Shown piece after piece: positions 59,370 to 64,000 of a DNA stretch of 64,000 nucleotides; position 1 is the first letter of the stretch, and every line of letters starts with the position of its first letter. The DNA is from Lonicera japonica (Eukaryota; Streptophyta; Magnoliopsida; Dipsacales; Caprifoliaceae). The notes below the pieces were generated by a model. That model searched no databases, was not told where the DNA came from, and saw only the letters and a list, made by a program, of their open reading frames with translations. The stretch is from contig CM038465.1 in the NCBI GenBank assembly GCA_021464415.1, positions 82,246,919 to 82,310,918 of the forward strand. The letters run 5' to 3'. Both the position numbers and the translations under genes were made by a program.

Positions 59370-59495
59370 TCAGATGACGGTGTTTTCGTTTAAGGCGAAG
59401 AAAGGCCCTAACATGTTGGCCACTTCTGTAACGTCTACTCCTTCAGCGTATGGAGAAGGAGAATCGCAAACGGATTCATAGTTAAGATCCGCCAT
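59370..59495 (-). other. Small ORF (41 codons) between the direct repeats
   Basis: ATG at 59495 reads MADLNYESVCDSPSPYAEGV and ends at TGA 59370. A TATA box on the same strand (CCTATATAAATCGG, about 59543-59530) lies at the right distance for a short leader. The sequence downstream stays moderately G+C-rich but stops appear at once. Unknown product; possibly the start of a truncated retroelement protein. Confidence 0.3.
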
Positions 59496-59910
59496 TGAAA
59501 TAGAACTCTGAGGTATAAACAGTGAAGAGCCCGATTTATATAGGATATGAGTAACACAGGGGGTCAGAAAACCCTGTGAAATGAATATCATTGAAATACG
59601 AGAGGATATTCACCATTTATTATTATATTCATTCCCAGAAATACCTTGGGAATATACTAACACTCCTCGCATTAGTTGCCCAGTGGCCATTAGAAAAAAG
59701 TCACATGGCCAACTGGGGACATAATTACAATAGATCAATAGATCAAAGTATAACATAAATAAAGAGATATATACTCGGCAAAAAGGATTTATAGTACATA
59801 CATAAAGAAAATCATACTCGGCAAAAGGTATTTCATTACAACATTTCATTAAGTCGATTATGAATCTCCTAAATCAAAGTTAAAAGTTCAACTTATACAG
59901 TGTACCGAGC

Positions 59911-60011
59911 TTATTATGAAGTCTGTAATACTTGAGAAATGTTTCATACTGTTCCTGAGCTGTATTATGAAGCCTGTAATACTTGAGAAATGTTTCATAC
60001 TGTTCCTGAGC
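59911..60011. repeat. Tandem duplication, unit 50-51 bp
   Basis: Two adjacent copies of a unit with TATTATGAAG(T/C)CTGTAATA, CTTGAGAAATGTTTCATACT and GTTCCTGAGC; they differ at a couple of positions. Confidence 0.9.
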
Positions 60012-60378
60012 TTACTAATATATCCGAGCTTGTAAAGATGCTTTCTTCTTTTGATGTTAAAATGTTAAAATTATAAATGGTATCGACCATGTTAAGCTTT
60101 TTTCTTCTTTCTTATAAGCATCTTTCTTAATTAAAGATAAAAGTTTAAGTTATAAAGTATGTTAAAATTATTAATGACGATGAAATGTTTTATCATTAGG
60201 CCGATCTTTAATTAAATAGATCACTCCGAGCTTATAAACCACCTGAAGCGAATAAATTCTTCACACAACATTTCGACAAAACGAAATAGCAATCAACACA
60301 ACATATATGAAAGAAAAGCAATGCATTTGATAAAAAAAGTCAATTATAAAAAGATAAAAAGAAAAAATAGTTAAAAGC

Positions 60379-62596
60379 CTAATCCAGTGGGATGGAAGGG
60401 TCATGAGCACCAGTATCCTCCAATTCACCCTCTCCAGCCTGTTCCCCATCACCAACCCTGCTATGAGTAGCCTGACCAATAGGGGATTGAACTTCTACCA
60501 CCTCCATGCCTTTCAGCTTCTCGGCCAACCTCAGCTGCCTCGACCACAGACGCCTCTACAGCATACTGGAAGCTAGCAGGAATGATAACAGGAACTCTCA
60601 GATTGCTCATAGGAGGCACCTGGGCAGCATCAAGCCCCCGGTCATACCCAGCCTGGTACAGTTTCGTCTTTATTGCCTTGACCTCGGCAACACTTTCGTC
60701 GAAGCATATATCATAGCCCCTCTGCTCGGCATCAGCAATTTCCTGGTCCTTCTCCGCCTTGAGATCAGAGTTCTCCTTCATCAGGCGCTCTACTTCCTCT
60801 TTCAGACGCTGATGGTTTGACCTCAGAAAAGACACCTCACCCTGAACACTCCCCAACTGCTGGTTCAGACTAGATATCAACCTGTTAGCGGTGTCCAGCT
60901 CCTTCTTTTTTTCCTTCAGCTATTTATTCAGGCATTTCTTTTCTACATCCAGCTGCATGAGGGTCTCATTCTGGTTCCTACTCATGACAGCCCTCCTATC
61001 GTCTAACACCATGAACTTTTGGGCAGCTGCTCAGAGAAAAACAAAATGATAAGGAACAAAATGAATTGAGATCAGAAAAAGAAATAAGCTCGGATATTCA
61101 CCTTCAACATATCCTGCAGAGCTTCATTCCTGAGTTAAACATTGGGGATGTCTTTGAGCTCGAAAACATCATCAGCCTTTATGATACCATACATAATGGT
61201 GGCTGCAACGGAGTAGACTCCAGCAACTCACGGCCCTGGTAGCGAAACACATGACGCCAACTACGGTCTGGCTCTTCCTCTACCTATTCGGCTACCTGAC
61301 CTTCAACCCTTTGAGGATGATCTTTTTCAGCTGGGAAGTCGGCGGCTTCCATTCTCTGACCAACTGAGGGAGAGGATGGTGGGGTAGTCACCACAGCTCT
61401 GTAGCCATAGCGAGGCCTCTTCTGAGGAGACGATGCAACAACTTGCCACGCGTTGGCGTCATCCTGTAAAGCTTAGCTCAAGTTCCTTCTCTTTAGGGTC
61501 ATCTCTGCAGGATCTTCGATAGCTCGATAACTAGTGGCTTCTATGTCCTTGTAAAGCTGGACTAGGTCAAGGCCGGTTAAAATGTCTAAGCTGCTATTAC
61601 TTGGCTCGACAGCTTTTCTTTTTCCCTTGTCTCCAAAAGGAGCCGACATGCTAGGTCTACCCAAATCAGTAATCAACCCAGTTACAGTGACACCCGCTCT
61701 CTCAACAGGACCCTGCCTGATCATAATCCCTGTAGGAATGATAGGCCGGGATTGTGGGCGAACTTTAACCTTCTGCCTATCCTCAAGTTTGCTCGACCGT
61801 TTGGTGTTGCCAACTCAATCTGGCTGATTGCGTCTCTCAGACAAAAAATCGGTATCCCATGGGGTGTAACCGGGTAAGTTGTGAGCAGCTCGGGGGTGAT
61901 CAAGAGCACCAACCCCCCTTGGACCGTTGAAATTTATCACGGGATTGATGGAGTCCCAATCGATCACCTTACTGCTCGGATGAGCAGGCTTGACTGCAAA
62001 ACAAACATGAGATTTGTATAAAAATCCAATACAGAATAAAACACGAAATGGATAACAAAAATACACCTAAAAATCCTACCAACATGGTGATGTATATATC
62101 TTTTTATCTTATGTATATTCCCATTATCCCAAGCACCATCGACCACTACCAAGCCCTCGTCATATCATTTTTCAGACTTCGTCAAACACTTCACCAAATC
62201 GGGAGCCCCAACCTGAACTCGAAAGTAATAGCGAGAATGATCGCCTGGATTGTTACAGAGGAAATAGTACCAGAAAATCTCCCTCCACGTTAAATTCACC
62301 CCTAAGAATCTGTTCAGGGCCGCACAACCTAAGACTACTCTAACCCCATTGGAACTCAGTTGACATAGCGCCATGTTACATCGTCTCAACACGTCACACA
62401 ACAGGGGGTCCAAGGGCAGTTTCAATCCTGCCTATTCAAATAGGACAGTATATATGCCAATCTCCTCATCTTTTGGATCAATAGTGGGCTCTTCGTTTAC
62501 TTCTGGAAGCCTCACCGTACACCCATTGGGGATAAATCGCTGAGAGAATGTAGCAAGTTCTTTGTCCCCCCTGACTAAATACCTTCGTAGACTCAT
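60379..62596 (-). pseudogene. Broken 'putative gypsy type transposon' (Transposase_28) protein
   Basis: From ATG 62596: MSLRRYLVRGDKEL, then after an in-frame TAG (62434-62432) AGLKLPLDPLLCDVLRR, LGVNLTWREIFWYYFL and YYFRVQVGAPDLV, the pattern of plant Transposase_28 proteins. Further left come proline/serine-rich pieces (IDWDSINPVINFNG, SMSAPFGDKGKRKAVEP), then a coiled coil (60880-60600, QRLKEEVERLMKENSDLKAE) and an acidic tail GEGELEDTGAHDPSIPLD ending at TAG 60381-60379. Breaks seen: TAG at 62434, TAG at 60922-60920, and a shift of frame near 60520 before the tail. Some gaps may be introns (an acceptor-like TTGCAG precedes VKPAHPSSK). These proteins belong to large gypsy-related plant elements; their role is unclear. 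Confidence 0.72.
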
Positions 62597-62842
62597 CTAA
62601 TCTATCTAAATCCTAACATTCTGAAAGAAAATTTAAACGACGATACTAGAGTGAGGGATAGGAAAGACTTACAGTGAGAGAAAAACTTCAAGGAATGAAA
62701 ATCGCGATTTCAGATCGTAACTATAATTCGTCGGTCGTACAGAGAAAAGAGGGAAGAAAATTGTAAAGGAAGAGTTTGTGATTTTGAAAAATAAGAAGGG
62801 AAAGTGGGTAAGTTGGACAGTTTTTGTCCAACACGGTGCGCT

Positions 62843-62858
62843 TGCTCTATATAATCGA
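62843..62858 (-). promoter_or_regulatory. TATA-like box upstream of the Transposase_28 reading frame
   Basis: On the minus strand CGATTATATAGAGC lies about 250 bp before the ATG at 62596, in moderately G+C-rich sequence. It fits an element promoter driving the broken gene; no other evidence. Confidence 0.35.
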
Positions 62859-62999
62859 GCCTAATGATGAAATTGTATTTAATATGGGTCATTTCAATGC
62901 TGTTGATAGCTTTTTCTAAGTACGAGCCAGCCGCGAGGCGCCACGTGGCGCTTTGGCCTAGTTTCCAATTAAAGCCATCTGACATCCATGAAGTGCCGA

Positions 63000-64000
63000 C
63001 GTGAAGTGTCGAGTAAACACGATTAAAAATTTAATTCCTTTTATTACCGAGTGAAATAAGATTTCGAGCTTAGTGAACACGATATGGACTTTAATAACTT
63101 CCTAGCAAATAAGATTCCGAGCTTATTGAACACAATATGAACTTTAATAACTTCCTAGCTTGGTACCATCGCATATGGATCTTTAATAACGTCCGAGCGT
63201 GATACCCACTCCACATTGACCATATGGAACTTTAATAACTTGATAACTTTAATATCTGCCGAACTTGATACCCTCCGCACATTGACCATATAGAACTTTA
63301 ATAACTTCCGAGCTTGGTATAACATTTGTTCATTAGTTTCCCAAAAAGTGACATGATAATTACATCTTTACAAAAAAGTACATAGGAGATACATCATCAC
63401 AATAATTACACATGGAACTTTAATAACATTCGAGCTTGGTAAACCATATGAACTTTAATAACACGATATGGATCTTTAATAACGTCCGAGCTTGATACCT
63501 ACTCCACATTGACCATATGGAACTTGATAACTTTAATATCATGCCGAGCTTGATACCCCCCCACATTGACCATATGAAACTTTAATAACTTTCGAGCCTG
63601 GTACACATTGACCATTTGTTCATTAGTTTCCCAAAAAGTTATATGATAGTTACATCTTTACAAAAAATTACATAAGAGATACATCATCATAATAATTACA
63701 CATGAAACTTTAATAACATCCGAGCTTGGTACACCATATGGAACTTTAATAACACGGTATGAATCTTTAATAACGTCCGAGCTTGATACCCACTCCACAT
63801 TGACCATATGGAACTTGATAACTTTAATATCTGCTGAGCTTGATACCCTCCCCACATTGACCATATGGAACTTTAATAACTTCCGAGCCTGGTACACATT
63901 GACCATTTGTTCATTAGTTTCCCAAAAAGTTATATGATAGTTACATCTTTACAAAAAATTACATAAGAGATACATCATCATAATAATTACACATGGAACT
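63000..64000. repeat. Tandem array, period about 290 bp, running off the right edge
   Basis: CATTAGTTTCCCAAAAAGT occurs at 63331, 63621 and 63912, giving steps of 290 and 291 bp. Each unit also contains TACATCTTTACAAAAAA, GAGATACATCATCA and several copies of a 35-40 bp sub-unit built on CATATGGAACTTTAATAAC and CCGAGCTTGGTA. The array starts more degenerately near 63000 and continues beyond the window. Short open frames in it are repeat translations. It may be sub-repeats of an LTR or untranslated region of the neighbouring retroelement, or a local satellite. Confidence 0.85.

Larger units (their letters stand above)
58973..60370. repeat. Pair of about 200-bp direct repeats, 1.2 kb apart
   Basis: 58973-59175 and 60167-60370 share TTATTAATGACG, GGCCGA(G/T)CTTTAATTAAA, GATCAC(A/T)CCGAGCTTATAA, CACCTGAAGCGAATAAATTC and GAAAGAAAAGCA(A)TGCATTT, about 93 percent alike. 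Both contain the CCGAGCTT motif that also recurs in the array at 63-64 kb, so they belong to the same retroelement complex. They may be LTR fragments or an internal duplication; no TG..CA ends with a target duplication were found. Confidence 0.65.

Noticed and set aside
1..64000. CRISPR arrays, operons, phage or plasmid functions, tRNA genes
   Set aside because: Introns, plant gene families and plant retroelements throughout. No regularly spaced short repeats with unique spacers, and no cloverleaf was recognised; the only tRNA-related sequence is the copia PBS.

Overview
The window is nuclear DNA of a flowering plant, most likely a core eudicot. It is AT-rich, its genes are split by GT..AG introns, and it carries plant-specific families (TERMINAL EAR1-like, plant ORP1-class OSBP, an arabinogalactan protein) and plant-typical mobile DNA (a Cassandra TRIM, Ty1/copia, hAT, Mutator and Harbinger MITEs, Helitron-like ends). 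I saw no prokaryotic or organellar genes. I did not try to name the species.

The gene-rich part is about 1-39.3 kb. From the left: the 5' half of a TERMINAL EAR1-like Mei2-type RNA-binding protein (minus strand, cut by the left edge); a complete seven-exon mitochondrial D-cysteine desulfhydrase 2-like gene (minus, 6.7-10.3 kb); a complete eight-exon oxysterol-binding-protein-related protein of the ORP1 class (minus, 15.4-20.8 kb); and a complete nine-exon ARP3 gene of the ARP2/3 complex (plus, 33.9-39.3 kb). All exon joins were phased by hand and give uninterrupted reading frames of 437, 808 and 431 codons for the three complete genes. From memory, TEL1 and DCD2 are neighbours on Arabidopsis chromosome 3, and ORP1D and ARP3 on chromosome 1. 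The window therefore seems to keep both ancestral pairs side by side. The only other convincing host gene is a 94-codon single-exon GPI-anchored arabinogalactan/BCP1-like protein at 49.1 kb.

Most of the rest is mobile DNA. Several insertions can be delimited to the base by target-site duplications: a 1.4-kb Mutator-like element (4.7-6.1 kb, 9-bp TSD), a Harbinger MITE in DCD2 intron 1 (TTA TSD), a Cassandra TRIM with 5S rRNA-like promoters (23.2-23.9 kb, 5-bp TSD), a 1.56-kb hAT-type element (25.9-27.5 kb), a small Mutator-type MITE (27.75-28.14 kb), and further hAT-type insertions at 31.7, 32.4, 36.9 (inside ARP3 intron 5), 44.5 and 49.7 kb. Others are less sharply bounded: a foldback MITE family with three members, a putative 2.6-kb Helitron, and an older degraded hAT transposase with a tandem duplication.

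The right third (50.9-64 kb) is retrotransposon territory. It holds a complete but decayed 6.67-kb Ty1/copia element on the minus strand (462-bp LTRs, CTCTG TSD, initiator-Met PBS). After it comes a block with a broken Transposase_28 ('putative gypsy type transposon') coding region, and then a tandem array of roughly 290-bp units that runs off the right edge.

I found no obviously new biological system. The points most worth a second look are the doubled microsynteny, an unusual block-inverted repeat in ORP intron 1, the shortened Cassandra element, the foldback family, and an orphan small ORF with a plausible promoter at 4.15 kb.
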